A stretch of 64,000 nt of DNA from Daucus carota subsp. sativus (taxonomy: Eukaryota > Streptophyta > Magnoliopsida > Apiales > Apiaceae): contig NC_030383.2 in NCBI RefSeq assembly GCF_001625215.2, positions 64,098,949 to 64,162,948 on the forward strand, in the 5' to 3' direction. The notes under the pieces were generated by a model, which saw only the letters and a list, made by a program, of their open reading frames with translations, searched no databases and was not told where the DNA came from. This document shows positions 13,253-26,013 of the stretch, piece by piece. The translations under genes and the position numbers were made by a program. How positions within the stretch are numbered: position 1 is the first letter of the stretch; each line of letters begins with the position of its first letter.

Positions 13253-16200
13253 ATGTCTCGAGCTCCCAACTATGAGTTTCAAGAATGGTGGAACAATCAA
13301 AGAGACAGCCACTTGGGAAGTGGTTATGACACCAAATCTTTGAATTCGAACCATACCCATTTGACTTTAGAGGTTTCTAACCCGACCCATGATCGAATCT
13401 TGGAGAAAGAACGCACTAGAAGTGCTAGACAATTGTCTTGGCTTTATATCTTGAAGTTTCAGCAGATTGCTCATTCATTTGCTTATATAACCAATGCTTT
13501 TATCTCGATTCTTGGGACAGCGAAGCGTCGGTTGAGTTCGAATCACTCGGGTGATGTTGGTCCTGAATCTAGGAGGCTTTATAGGGTGATTAAGTTTTTT
13601 TTAGTGATTGTTGTTTTGTTGTTAGTGTTTGAGCTTGTTGCGTATTTTAAGGGGTGGCATTTTAGTCCACCATTGGTTAAATCCGAGGTTGAAGATTTGG
13701 TTGAGCATGTTTATGCGAAGTGGCTTGAGATTAGGGCGGTTTACTTGGCGCCGATGCTTCAAAGTTTGATTAATGTTTGTATAGTGTTGTTCATGGTTCA
13801 GTCTGTGGATCGGATGGTTATGGTGTTTGGATGCTTTTGGATTAAGTTTCGGGGGATTAAGCCGGTTGCTGAGATCGAGTATTTAGATGAGGGGGATAAT
13901 GTGATTGTTGAGAATTATCCTATGGTTCTGGTGCAAATTCCAATGTGTAATGAAAGAGAGGTAATGCTATGTAGTAGGTTTTGAATTTATAGGTTAATAT
14001 GTTTTAGTTTTGGATATGAAATCTCAAAATTTGAAATTTTAGCTAATAAAGATGCCATTGATTAACATTCTTGCAATAATTGTTTGTCATAACAGTTAGT
14101 TCCATGTAGTTTATACATTTGATAGGCATACACTCATACATTGCTAGTTAAAGAAGCATATAATAAGATGTAATAACTAAGATTGTTTTCTAAGTAGAAC
14201 TGAATGTGTTAATGGAGAAAGCAAACTAGCTGAGGTAATCTGGTGATATATAACAGTATTTCGTATGAAATAATTATTGAGTTTATACCTTATATGGTAG
14301 TTAATTTTGGAAACTAAGAAACTTCTTTTTGAAGTGTAGGCCATCAGACAAACTAGGGTTAGTCATCTTTAAGGATATGAGTAGTATTTACTTCTTAGGC
14401 AGTAAAAGGTCAACTTGGTTTTAAGTTGCTTGCTGTGGTCATATTTGTTTTGTTGCTTAGGTTCTATTTTGAGTAATAACAAGTAGCTTCCGTTAAAAAG
14501 TTGCAGTTAGATTCAATTGCAAAACCCTAAATTGGGAACTTTAACTCAATGCTCCAGCAATTGGCTACCATATTTGTAATTGGTTAGGTGTTTTAGTACT
14601 GAGCTTGAACATAGTTTAAACTTCTATGTTCATACAGAAGTTCAAGTTGTGGTCATATTTGAACTTCATGCTAGTGTAGGAATTGTACAATAGAATATCA
14701 CAGCTGAGATTGTCTTCAATCAGAACTCCATGTTTTCATAAAACAAGCTGCACTTGCCGAGTTCAGGTGGAGATTTTTGAAAACATTCCCATATGAAATA
14801 GTTGAAGAGTTAAGTTATAGGTTAGGCTTTGTAGTGTTTAATTTTGGAAGCTAGAGATCTCCTTTATTTGGTAAAAATGTCCAACTGAAAAACTAGGGTT
14901 AGTATTACTCAACCTAAGTAAATGAGGTAGGCTTTGCTTCTTAGGCAGAAACATGATAATCTGAATTCCTTTTGTCATTTTGTTAATTGAGCCAGCTTGC
15001 TATTTTTATTCCTTCGACTAAGGCGTGCTCTTTGTCCTTGCATTAAGACTATAGGCTTTCCATTGAGTTGATAGAAGATGTATATGTTGGTGCACCACAT
15101 AATTTATTAAGATTTGCGTATTCGTGTTAGCTGGTGTCCACCTTTTTAGCTACATTAGCATGTCTCAGTTTTGAGAAGTAAATATTCTGTCAGTCGTTGA
15201 TATAGGTCACAAGCAGACATGAACTCTGCAACATCTTAGGGCCAACTAACTGAATATTCATAGATTATATCTATTGATTTTCTACCTTCTAGGCTACTAT
15301 ATATTGTACAGTTGTGATCTCCTGCTATAAGTTAGTTTGTACAATTTTCACGTATATCTTTCAATGGTATGTGTGATTGCACCCCTGATTTAGATTGTGC
15401 TTTGGTTTGTTTATTTGGATATGTGATCCTATGTGTTGACTATCGCATTGTTCTACTGTGGCATCACATAGGTTTACCACCAATCAATTGGAGCAGTGTG
15501 TGTACAGGATTGGCCGAGGGAAAGAATGCTTATTCAGGTGTTGGATGATTCTGATGATTTGGATGTTCAAAGTCTTATCAAGGCAGAGGTGCATAAATGG
15601 CAACAGAGGGGTGTACGCATACTGTACCGACATCGACTTATTCGCACAGGCTATAAAGCAGGAAATCTTAAATCTGCAATGAGTTGTGACTATGTCAAAG
15701 ATTACGAGTTTGTGGCAATTTTTGATGCAGATTTTCAACCATCACCAGATTTCTTGAAAAAAACCATTCCTTACTTCAAGGTAAATTATTATCATCCCGT
15801 TTATACCCTATAAACATTCATGCAGTACCCAGTTTTTCTTCAGTTTTAGTTGCCTTTTCTTCTTGAGCACATTTCAATTTGCTGGCTTCTTTAATGCTAT
15901 ATCAGACAATTTAAGTGGCATTGTTACTTACCAATTTTGAAAGAGAAAATATGTCAATTGTTGTCAAACACAAAGTTCTTTCATTGTAAGAGTTACTGTA
16001 AACGAGCACCTCAGCCAGACAGCCACCCGAATGCACTTGATGGAAGATCTGTCACTCCTATCCCAATTTACTTCAAGAAAATTCACCACTTTTCACTTAT
16101 GTAATATTGTGATGTTCTCCCCTGGTCAATATATAATTATTCGTCAACTATTTTACAACCTTACAGTTTATAAGATGTCATTCACACTTAAGCTTTCAAG

Positions 16201-17786
16201 ATGCATGTACACCGTTATCTATATATATTCATTTATTATATTAATCTTTTGAGACTTTTCAAATTGTCTAAATTCTGAAGTCTACTTATCTGATAAGCAA
16301 AGAATAATTAGGAGAAGTGAAGAAGGATATGAAAGACACTTGTATTCTCTTCACATGAAAAATATATTTCTCTATAATTGTCAAACCTTTAATTAATATA
16401 GAAAGCTTTTTACAAGATTTTATGCTTGCCTATACGATGTAGTCTTTGGTAAAATACTTGATTCAGCTTTGATTTCCAAAGCCTTATTATCATTAGAATT
16501 TTTCCCATTTCCTTCTTAGGGGAAAGAAGACCTGGGATTAGTTCAAACAAGGTGGTCTTTTGTGAACAAGGATGAAAATTTGCTCACAAGATTGCAGTAT
16601 ATTAATTTAGCTTTTCACTTTGAGGTGGAACAACAAGTAAATGGAGTTTTCATCAACTTTTTTGGTTTTAATGGAACTGCTGGAGTATGGAGAATTAAGG
16701 CCCTCGAGGACTGTGGTGGCTGGCTAGAACGAACTACAGTTGAAGACATGGACATTGCTGTCCGTGCACACCTTTGTGGATGGAAGTTTATATATTTGAA
16801 TGATGTTAAGGTTAGTAGCATAAGATAGGAAACACCCTACACCATATTGAGTTTCAGTATTATGGACATAACACCTTTTGCTCATTCTTTGCAGTGCCTA
16901 TGCGAACTTCCAGAATCTTACGAGGCATACAAGAAGCAGCAGCATCGCTGGCATTCGGGTCCAATGCAGCTGTTTCGTTTGTGCTTTCTTGACATTATCC
17001 GTTCTAAGGTCTGAAACACTTAAATCAATATTAATTGTGTTTTACTGTTAAGTATGACACTGAGAGTTCAATAATATACAGGGTCATGTGCTGAAGTCAT
17101 ATTAACATCTTCATGTCTAACTGTCTATTACATTTCCTAAATTGCAGATAAGTTTGGCCAAGAAAACCAATTTGATATTTCTCTTCTTTCTCTTGCGGAA
17201 GCTGATCCTGCCCTTCTATTCGTTCACCCTCTTCTGTATTATTCTCCCTTTAACCATGTTCCTGCCAGAAGCTGAGTTGCCGGCTTGGGTAGTTTGTTAT
17301 GTTCCTGGAGTCATGTCTCTCCTCAACATTCTTCCAGCGCCCCGTTCATTTCCCTTTATTGTTCCCTACCTCTTGTTTGAGAACACTATGTCTGTGACAA
17401 AATTCAATGCCATGATATCCGGACTGTTTCAGCTAGGAAGTTCTTATGAATGGATAGTTACTAAGAAATTGGGCAGATCCTCGGAAGCTGACCTGGTTGC
17501 TTTCGCCGAGAAGGAAGCTGAGATTCCTGGAGAAAGTCCAAATATGCACAAGTCGTCCTCAGAATCAGGTCTTGCAGAACTGACCAAATTAGAGATGTCC
17601 AAGAGCATGAAGAAGAAAAGAAGAAATCGTTTATATAGAAAGGAACTTGCTTTGGCAATTATTTTGTTACTTGCTGCTGTCAGAAGCTTGTTATCTGCCC
17701 AGGGCATACATTTTTACTTCCTATTGTTTCAAGGGGTCACATTTCTTGTTGTTGGCCTCGACTTAATTGGGGAACAGGTAAGCTAA
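13253..17786 (+). CDS. CSLC6: CSLC6-type cellulose synthase-like C, xyloglucan backbone glucan synthase
   Basis: Five exons (13253-13960, 15472-15780, 16520-16810, 16895-17008, 17148-17786) sum to 2061 bases, giving 686 aa, the usual size for CSLC. Family-2 glycosyltransferase of the Golgi membrane; CSLC enzymes make the beta-1,4-glucan backbone of xyloglucan. Visible signature residues: DD at about 261-262, DAD at 321-323, ED of TVEDMD at about 414-415, and QQHRW at 451-455. Membrane segments are seen near residues 110-135 and 170-195, with several more in the last exon. The N-terminus [14 protein letters not shown] matches CSLC6 better than other CSLC members as I recall them. The end [10 protein letters not shown] is conserved in the family. 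The last codons read CAG GTA AGC TAA, so a perfect donor consensus overlaps the stop. Confidence 0.96.
14180..14970. repeat. Ancient duplication within CSLC6 intron 1
   Basis: Segments at about 14180-14420 and 14660-14960 share an ordered series of words (e.g. TTAATTTTGGAA, AAACTAGGGTTAGT, CTTCTTAGGCAG). This points to an old direct duplication within the 1.5-kb intron. The splice sites are unaffected. Confidence 0.5.
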
Positions 17787-18429
17787 TCCTCCTTTTGGCT
17801 GCCCCTGTTGAGCACTGAAAGCTTTCTACATTTTTTTTTCACACAATGGAGTTCGATAAGAAAAGGGTCACATGCCCAGCCTTCAAAAACACCATTGACT
17901 GCGGTACCAGAGATGAGCAAGCTCACCCTGTCTGTGACTATAGCGCCTATATCACCCTGTCAAGGGGTGCATTTACTTCAAAACTGATGTGCAGGTTCCT
18001 TTTTTCTTTAAATTATTGCTGTTAAAAAATATGAGCAGAATTGTTTCAGTCCTATAGATCAAGACTTCAGATACAGCCAGAGCTATAAGCTCTCCCAAAC
18101 TGTTTGTTTGATAATTTAATACCGCCGTAGAACTGGCCTCTGTAAATGGTGTAATCATTTTCTTATATGTGATCGAATTCCATTTTCCAGTGTAACTTTC
18201 ACTCTGGCTGCTAAACCTGTGAACTCTAGATTATTTCAGTCTTGTTTTGCAATAGAATGGACTTATTAACAAAGCATGTAACAATGGACTTACATGCATA
18301 TCAGAGTTACATATCCAAAACCATTGTTCAACTCTAGCAGTATCTACACACTATTGCATATGTTTCATAACTAATCTATGCAACATTACTCAGAAAACAA
18401 ATTTCAGACACATTCGACACTTGTTATTA
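17787..18429. other. Convergent 3' ends of CSLC6 and quinone oxidoreductase 1
   Basis: A 643-base gap between two convergent stop codons. It should contain both 3' UTRs and polyadenylation sites. No separate gene was seen. Confidence 0.6.
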
Positions 18430-19941
18430 TTAGAACTCGACGATTATTTTTCCGGTAGCATGGCCTTCAGCACTCTTAGCCCAGGCTTTTTCTGCTTCGT
18501 CGAAAGGATGTTTTGAGTCGATGGCTGTCCTAAGCTTCCCTTCCTTCATCAAGTTAACAAGAATCTCTAAGTGGTCACTTTTAGGACTAAAAGAGAGAGG
18601 CACCAACTGTTTCTTCGAGAAAGTGACTCTTCTCAGAGCAACAGACCAGTAGGACTTGGGGCCAGAGTTCAGTTCGATTACCTTCCCGTGAGATGTCAAT
18701 TGATGTGCAAACGTCGACCAGCCAATGGATGAAGCACAGTGAATGACGAGGTCGTATTTCTTGTCTGACGGGCTCTTTAGAGCTGCTCCGTCTGCTGTTT
18801 TATAGTCAAGAACCTCGTCTGCCCCTAGACTCCGTACAAATTCTATGTTTCGTTCACCACAGGTTGCTGTCACATGTACATTTGCAAGTTTTGCTAACTG
18901 AACTGCAAAACAACCAACACCTCCTGAAGCGGCTGTGATGAGTACATTTTTGTCTGAAGAACTCCCGTCCAGCTTGATTCCATCGTGATGAGTTAGAGCC
19001 TGGTAAGCTGCAAGACCTGCAACAGGTATGCCAGCAGCCTCAGCAGCTGGGATTTCCGGGGGCCTCTGCACTGTCAAGATCTCCCTAGCCACAGCGTATT
19101 CAGCCAATCCACCCCCTGCCTGTCATGTAATCCCATTCATGTTAATAAGAAACATCTGATTATAATGCTGTAGATGCCAAAATGAAATACAAAATCAAAA
19201 GGGCAAGATGTTAAAATGATTCTTACATAAACATTAAGCATTGCAATAACTTTATCACCAACTTTGATGTTTTTGACCTCTGATCCGATCTCAACAACTT
19301 CTCCTGTTACGTCGCCTCCTGTTCAAACAAGAAATGTAGATTCTTGAGTTCGGAATGTTCAGCACATATGGAGAACACAGTGCAAACAGTCTTCATGGTA
19401 ACAAGGAAGGTTGAGAAACCAAATAGAGACCACAGAAGTGCTGTACTTACCAGGTACGCAAGGAAATCCCTTCGGGTAAAGGGGCCTAAACGAACCATGT
19501 TGCACTTTTATATCGAGTGGATTAATGCTTACTGCTTCTGTTTTTATTAAAACCTCATCCTTCTTCGGAGTAGGGACAGTAATCTCAACGTGCTGCCAAG
19601 TTAAACGATCATGTTAGAAACCAATGCTACATTTAAACTTGATAATATTCTAACACCTTGACGTTTTAGGAGAGCTGGTAACTTAACATGGTATAGGTTT
19701 TAGGAGGTCTTACCGGGATCATATCATACTGTATTCTAACAAATATACGAAGAATCAGTATATGAACCATGTGGATTACCTTCAAATTATTTGCTCCTCC
19801 CCCGTATGAAGAGTATTGAATAGCCTTCATTTTCTTCTCTTCCTTTTTCGCTTCCTTCTCTTCATTCTTCACTTCTTCCTTCTTTTCTTCCTTATTGATT
19901 TCGTCCACCACAGCCTCTTTAGCAGTATCACCATCAACCAT
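18430..19941 (-). CDS. Zinc-less MDR quinone oxidoreductase (ceQORH-like), copy 1, extended N-terminus
   Basis: Four exons (19941-19780, 19592-19451, 19318-19227, 19119-18430) sum to 1086 bases, 361 aa. Medium-chain dehydrogenase/reductase of the chloroplast-envelope quinone-oxidoreductase-homolog (ceQORH) group. These NADPH-dependent enzymes reduce alpha,beta-unsaturated carbonyls or quinones. The GroES-like part is followed by a nucleotide-binding motif (VLITAASGGVGCFAVQLAK) and the LGADEVLDYKT stretch. Catalytic zinc ligands are absent, as in the family. Odd: 37 extra residues, almost all Lys/Glu/Asp/Val/Ala, precede the normal start-like MKAIQYSSYGGG. An internal ATG (19830) could serve as an alternative start giving the usual length of about 324 aa. 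It is a tandem paralog of the next gene, same strand. Confidence 0.93.
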
Positions 19942-20555
19942 GATTACTAAAATTTGCGGTAGGATTGAGTAATCATAAACGTAAAAGAGAAGATCAGAGA
20001 AAAAGCAGAGTTTTCAATTTGTAAACAAGGCAAGAGAAGTTTAAGGAAAACAAGTTTGAACATTCTAACAATAGACCCGTTTTGTGTGGGAATGTTTGTG
20101 GCTCTGCACTTGTCTTTCTCTCGCAGCTCTCGCTAAATTTGTACATTCTTTCTCCTCTGCAGGCATGCTGACACTTTCTTTTCTTCGTCATGAGGCCACA
20201 TTTTTCGGTTATAGTTCCACACATGCACAACTGCTAGTGAAAAATCGGTCTCAGAGGATGATGGCTCGTTGCCTACTGATTTTCGCGGCTTGAATCTTCC
20301 TCTATCTTTTGTTACCGAGAGAAAAACAAACGCGCATTCATGATGAATCAACTGAAGGACTTAAATTTCTTAACCACAGATTCAAGAAACATATACTGGA
20401 ATTGAAAAATTATAAGACAAACCAGCATCATTGAAAGGAATAAGTATTCGGATACAGTTTATTTGATTATCAAGCACACGATCTTATTGCACACAGTATT
20501 ATTGAAAACATCAAACTTTCCTACATTTGTCTTGAACTCGAAAAGAGAATTATAT
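19942..20555. other. Promoter of quinone oxidoreductase 1 / 3' flank of copy 2
   Basis: A 614-base spacer between the tandem genes. It contains TTC/GAA half-sites resembling heat-shock elements (near 20055-20150), but no strict consensus array. No coding frame is supported. Confidence 0.45.
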
Positions 20556-22679
20556 CTAGGCCACCACGATGATTTTTCCGACAGCATGTCCTTCAATGCA
20601 CTTAGCCCATGCATCTTCTGCCTTGCTCAGATGGTACCTTGAATCGACCACGGTCCTGAGCTTCTTCTCCTTCATCAACTTCACAAGAAACTGCAAATCC
20701 TCAGCTTTCGACGACACCAGAAGGGGAATCAATTGTTTCTTTGAGCACGAAAGTTTCTTCATAGCAAAAGTAGCCAATGCACTTGGACTGGGAGTGATAT
20801 CCACCACTTTCCCCCTCAAGCTCAAAACATTGTTAAAAGTAGACCAACTCATACCTGTTGAGCAATGGATCACAGCATCATATTTCCGCCCTGATGGACT
20901 AATCAAAGCCTGTCCTTCTGGAGTTTTGTAGTCGAGGATTTCATCAGCCCCTAGACTCCTCACAAAAGCAGCATTCCTAGCACCACAAGTGGCTGTGACA
21001 AAAGTGTTTCCTAGCTTTGCTAGCTGGACAGCATAGTGTCCAACGCCGCCTGAAGCTGCTGTCACAAGAACATTCATAGGCGGTCCTGTTTTGTCGAGCC
21101 TGACCCCTGCTGTGATGAGGCATTGGTAAGCGGTGAGAGCAGGAGTGCCTAGGCCAGCACATTCTACAGCTGAAACTTCATATGGCTTTATCACCGTCAT
21201 CTCTTCTTTAGCCACTGCATACTCAGCTAGTCCACCTCCAGTCTGTCATTGTTTAGAATCAAAAAGTATTTCAACAAAGCTTGTTTCACTGATACATCTA
21301 ACTAATGCCACTAAATAGATTGATATCACAACTGCAGAGATTGAGAGACTAGTAGTACTAGCAGAACTAGAAGCTGGTAACAAGTTAAGGGGCCGTTTCA
21401 GCAAGCTTAAAGAAAGTGACTTCGTGTTTAAAATAAAAAAGTGGATTAGAAGTGAGAAGTAAATAAGTTAATAAAGTGTTTGGAAAAGAAGTAGAAGTTC
21501 TGAGAGAGAAGCTAACATTCTCAACTTCATAAAAGTGCTTCTACTTATTTACACAAACGGGTCAAGAAAAGCAAAAGCTCAGAAGCATCCTGCTTCCGGT
21601 AAACAAACAGGGACTAAGGCTCATCGCGGATAAAATGACCGTCATATTATAGTCTGCATAATCATATCAAAAAGAAAGATACCGCAGAACCAAGCATGGC
21701 TACAATTTTATCACCCTTCTTAAATTTTGTGACTCCATATCCAAGCTCCACGACTTCACCTGCTATATCAGAACCTGTCCCGCGAAGAAACCGTGAGCAA
21801 ATCGACAATTTTACATTGATGTTTACAATGAAATTCAAGAACTGCAACTGCAAGCATATCAGTGAGATTGAGCTTACCTGGTACGTGAGGAAACTTTTTT
21901 GGAACAAAGGGACGCAAAAATCCACCCTGTATCTTGTAGTCAATCGGATTTATACCAACTGCTTCCACTTTAACCAAAACCTCTCCTTTTTTAGGAGTTG
22001 GAATAGGAATTTCAGCATGCTGCAAAAGGGAGAATTCAAGATTATGTAAGCTGGATTCATTTTTACCTGATGCTTCCAGCCTTTTGACATATTATTTTTT
22101 GAAAATCGCACTGCACAAAATATTAAGGGTCTGAAGTTGCAAATCAGGTTTTAACGCCGGTTGAAAGCAGTTCGATTTTCATGTTACTGAAATTGCAAAC
22201 CAGGTTGCATGTATGACTGCACCGTCTTTTCAATTTTTTTTAAACTTGGATATTTTTGAAAGAAATACAAATATTTAAGACTACACTTTCTTTGATTTTT
22301 TGTCCGGTGTCAAGTAACCGATCCATATAAAACGTTATCGGAAGCGGACAAACAAGTAATTAAATGAACGGATGGGGTTGAAAGGACTCAAACCCGAGAA
22401 TATTTTGAAAAATTACTTTTATTCCAACTTTATTCAAAGAAAGATTCTTGATGTATACACAATGAAGAAGAGTGTTCCTGTATGTGACTATATGCTGATT
22501 TATAAGTTACGTTGCAATCTTTAACATGAATACTACAAAAACTCAAAATTTCAGGGCCATAAAATAATTTTTAAGACGACCAAGTAGTAGTGAAACTTGA
22601 AGAGAAATACCTGCAAATTAGCAGCACCTTTTCCATAACTAGAGTACTGAACAACATGCATAAGTTTGGAAGCCATCAT
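20556..22679 (-). CDS. CEQORH: Chloroplast-envelope quinone oxidoreductase homolog, copy 2
   Basis: Four exons (22679-22611, 22019-21878, 21774-21683, 21242-20556) sum to 990 bases, 329 aa, which equals the Arabidopsis ceQORH length as I remember it. The start MMASKLMHVVQYSSYG has no classical transit peptide. ceQORH proteins are known to reach the inner envelope without a cleaved presequence. MDR fold: HAEIPIPTPKKGEVLVK, VPG|SDIAGEVVELG, nucleotide motif VLVTAASGGVGHYAVQLAK, LGADEILDYKTPEG, ending GHAVGKIIVVA. Internal exons of 142 and 92 bases are the same size as in copy 1, proving tandem duplication. Either of two adjacent ATGs may start translation. Intron 3 holds a MITE-like insert. Confidence 0.94.
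21389..21614. mobile_element. MITE-like insert in intron 3 (possible PIF/Harbinger type)
   Basis: Ends GGGGCCGTTT and (complement) GTCCCTGTTT. It is flanked by TAA on both sides (21386-21388 and 21615-21617), with short internal inverted AAGTAG/CTACTT segments. The terminal repeat match is only partial, so the class is uncertain. Confidence 0.45.
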
Positions 22680-22965
22680 CAAACAAGCAAGCTATGGAGT
22701 CTCGAGAAACAGAGGGAATTGAGATAAGAAGATAAGAACTTGAGATGGTACTAAATATAGAAGAAGATTATGATGATATATAGTGTCTGAGTTGATAATA
22801 CGAATGCATGCACAGAATATGTAAGAGCCAGGGCAAGTGTGTTTTTTTTTTATATAAAGCAGATGCTTTTTTTGTAATTTTATTACCCGAATTGTTGCTT
22901 TTGTTATTCCCTTGTCAAAAGACATCTCAAATGGTGGTACATCATACATGTGAGTGATATCTAAT
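22680..22965. promoter_or_regulatory. Promoter region of quinone oxidoreductase copy 2
   Basis: Short AT-rich upstream region with a TATATAAA-like element on the plus strand near 22852. No precise TATA box could be assigned on the minus strand with confidence. Confidence 0.3.
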
Positions 22966-23423
22966 ATATCGATTGGGATTTTAATGGATTGTTTTTAGTT
23001 TATAGATTTTAATGGATTGTATGGGATTTTGATTTTGTGACGAATTTTTGATAAAATGTCGCAGAGTTGATAGGATTTAGGTACAATGCTTCAAAATCCC
23101 ATTGATTTTGGTGGGATTTCAAAAAACTTAAAATACACTGAAAAATGCCACAAAATCCATCATTTTATGAAATGAAAAAAAATCCATCAGCATTTGAATA
23201 CCATCAGAATTTAATGGATTTTAAACAATCTCAATCGAATACCATCGGATTTTAAATTATAATTTAAAATCCCATTTGAATACCACTAGATTTTGTAGCA
23301 TAATTTAAAATCTCAATTGAATACCTCAAGATTTTAATGGATTTCAAACAATCCCAATCGAATACCCTCGGATTTCATGAATGCAAAAAATGCTTTAAAA
23401 TCTCAATCCAATACACCCCTGTA
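22966..23423. mobile_element. MITE with internal GGTATTC-ATTGGGATT repeats
   Basis: The left end (CGATTGGGATTTTAATGG) and right end (complement of CCATTAAAATC-type words, ending CAATCCAATACACCCC) form imperfect terminal inverted repeats. The right half contains about four units of 55-60 bases, each with GAATACC and AAAATCC words. It is non-coding. Superfamily not assigned. Confidence 0.6.
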
Positions 23424-23853
23424 AGATAAATTATAAATGACATTGGTTTCTCTAAGTGAATTAATTAAATACAATTAAAAATTATAAATATTTTTGGAAG
23501 ACGTTTGCAACTGAACTAATTAAATACAGTTTTCGTATATACCTTGCAATCAAATATAATTAAATTATGAATGATTTTAATAACACATATCGACTTCACT
23601 TGTAAATATTGATAATACAGATGACGCTGGTTTGTGTGATTGTAGAGAAAAAAATTGAAATGGTACGCAAGAAACGACGAGCTATAACTCATATGGCAAG
23701 TTTGTGATGTATAAATAGAAAATCTGGAAATGTCTACGGGACTCAGTGCTCATGCTCATGCATGGTGGTTTTATAGTTATCCATGTGTTTCGCATACCAG
23801 CATCAGCCATCAAGTGGACTTGAAAATAACAAAGCCCGCTTTAACTATGAGTA
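23424..23853. other. Intergenic, AT-rich
   Basis: No gene or repeat recognised. Confidence 0.4.
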
Positions 23854-24806
23854 CTAGCTTATAGCCCGTGCAAGGCACGGGAGCTTTTTAATTATTTATA
23901 AACTTTTTAAATATATTTTAAACGGTGTGAAAAAATTTAATTTATAAATAATAAATTAAAATTGTATGTATCATGCCAATATATTAAATTCTTTCTATCA
24001 AATTTTAAATTATTTTAAGTAGAATATGTGACGCCAACTCCTATTAGATTATATTTATAAATTTATTTAATATTAGAATTATTATAATGTGATTTAAATA
24101 TTTTTCTAAAAAATTTTATGGTTCGAGATTAAAATTGATAAACACAATTTGTTTTGAATTAAGAAGATGAATCATAAACATGCAATAAGATGGTAGAATT
24201 TGCTTTGGATTAAGAAAAAGTTTTTGTATTCGTTCCTCACATAAATCGGGCTTATTAATTTTGAAATATATTAGATAAAAATAATTTTGTGACAGTGCGA
24301 TTTATATGATTCTACAAATAAAATTGGTAGAAAATATTTATTTTGGATTAAAAAAAATCATAAACACGTGAAATACAGAATTTGTTTTGGATTCAGAAAA
24401 GGAATTATAAACATGTAAGTAGATATCAATTGTCTTATGGAACAGAAGTTAATTTTGTTATAATCTAATGGTGCTTATTTGTTCAATATAGGATCCGATG
24501 GATAAAAATAATTTTTTGACGGTGTGATTTATACGATTCTATAATTAAAATTTGCAGGAAAAATTTATTTTGGATTAAAAAAACCAAAAACACATGGAAG
24601 ACATAATTTGTTTTGGATTCGGAAAAAAAATTATAAACATGCAAGTAGATGTCAGTTTCCTAATAGAACAGAATTTAATTTTGTTCTAATTTAACGGTGT
24701 TTATTTGTTCAATATACGATCCAACGGATGATAAGCTTTTGGACCATAGGACCATGCGACCAAATTATCTCCCTTACGCTTATTATATAATAAGTATATA
24801 ATTGGA
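23854..24806 (-). mobile_element. Non-autonomous Helitron, copy A
   Basis: Read on the minus strand, the element begins TCCAATTATATAC (5' TC). It ends with the hairpin CCCGTGCCTTGCACGGG followed by CTATAAG and the terminal CTAG. Host bases are A before the 5' end and T after the 3' end, the AT target typical of Helitrons. It is 953 bases long with no coding capacity. An inverted relative lies at 29637-30451. Confidence 0.85.
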
Positions 24807-25483
24807 TAAAAAGGAGAACCCACTTAGCAGTCCAGTCCAGGCCCGTCTGTTTCATGAACATCATATGTTGTGCTAAATAATAGCCCGTCAAAATAAAAGT
24901 TATTTTAATTTTTTATACATAATTTAAGGTACAAAAAGAATATAATCTTATTTTCAATTTTTCCCTGAATAAAATATAAATATATTTATAAAAAATTAAA
25001 AGCTAATATAAAAAATATATTTTCTTTACGTAACAAGTTACATAGGAAAAATGAACGTCTATTTATTTTAAAGTAGAAGAATACTCTATCGTTTACACTA
25101 TCTTTTCAAAAATATAAATATTAATAATATATATTTTTGATTAGAATATATTTAACTCGAAAACAAATAAAAATTATTATATAATTCTTCTTAATTTTTA
25201 ACCCCACCACCTTCGTCCCAGACAATTCTTTACGTTTGATTTGTGCACGGAGGTTAAGAAATATGTATAAAGTAGTGGAAAAGTGAAAGAAAAAATAGGT
25301 GAAGTGGTGGGACCTATTGATTTTTAATGTATAAATAAGAGATGGTGGAGTAAAAGTTGTGTGAAAGGAAGTAAAAGTAGTGTGAAAAGGATAGAAAAGT
25401 TGGGAAGTGGTGGGATCTATCAACTATTTTAGGTAAGTTCTGAAATGTAAATAATTGGATGAAATATCTAAAAACAAAACTAT
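24807..25483. other. Intergenic with degenerate repeat units
   Basis: AT-rich. Between about 25200 and 25430 there are repeated GTGGTGGGA..TATTGATT/TATCAACT and AAAAGTTG/AAAAGTAG words that look like a decayed Stowaway-derived repeat. No gene seen. Confidence 0.35.
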
Positions 25484-25862
25484 AAGAGCAGTCCAAGAGT
25501 GTCCTAGTTCAAGCCCCAAATATAATATAAAATATCATGTCCTAGTAATTTAGGACATACTTTAGTAATTTGAACTCCAACAATGTGCCTTATTCTCGCA
25601 ATATGTCTAATATTTTATTATTAAAAACTCTTTTTCATCATTAAAGCATAATATAAAAGTAGAGAGAGAAAGAGAGTGTTGATGAGAATTTATAATAAAA
25701 TATAGAATAGGACAAGGAGAGATGTGGCCCAAAAATAGGGCTTGGGGAGGTTGTCCTAGTGATATAGAGCATCACTAGGACATTGTTGGATCAAGTTTTT
25801 TCATCAATTGCCCTAAATTATAACTTAGGACATGAGATAGAGCATCTCTTCGACTTGCTCTA
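25484..25862. mobile_element. MITE of the GAGCATCTC type
   Basis: Imperfect terminal inverted repeats: AAGAGCAGTCCAAGAG at the left, and at the right the complement of TTAGAGCAAGTCGAAGAG. Sub-terminal GTCCTAG/CTAGGAC words also pair. Non-coding; the target duplication is not clear. Confidence 0.6.
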
Positions 25863-26013
25863 AAGAATCTGGCGGGATTGAAGGAGTATTTTACTCGAAT
25901 ACAAACACAAATTATATAGAGTTTTTATATATGGACAATTTCTCTTCTTATTTAACTGGAAAACAAAATATAACCGACATAAAAATGATCCAATAACAAT
26001 TGAGTTACGCTGA

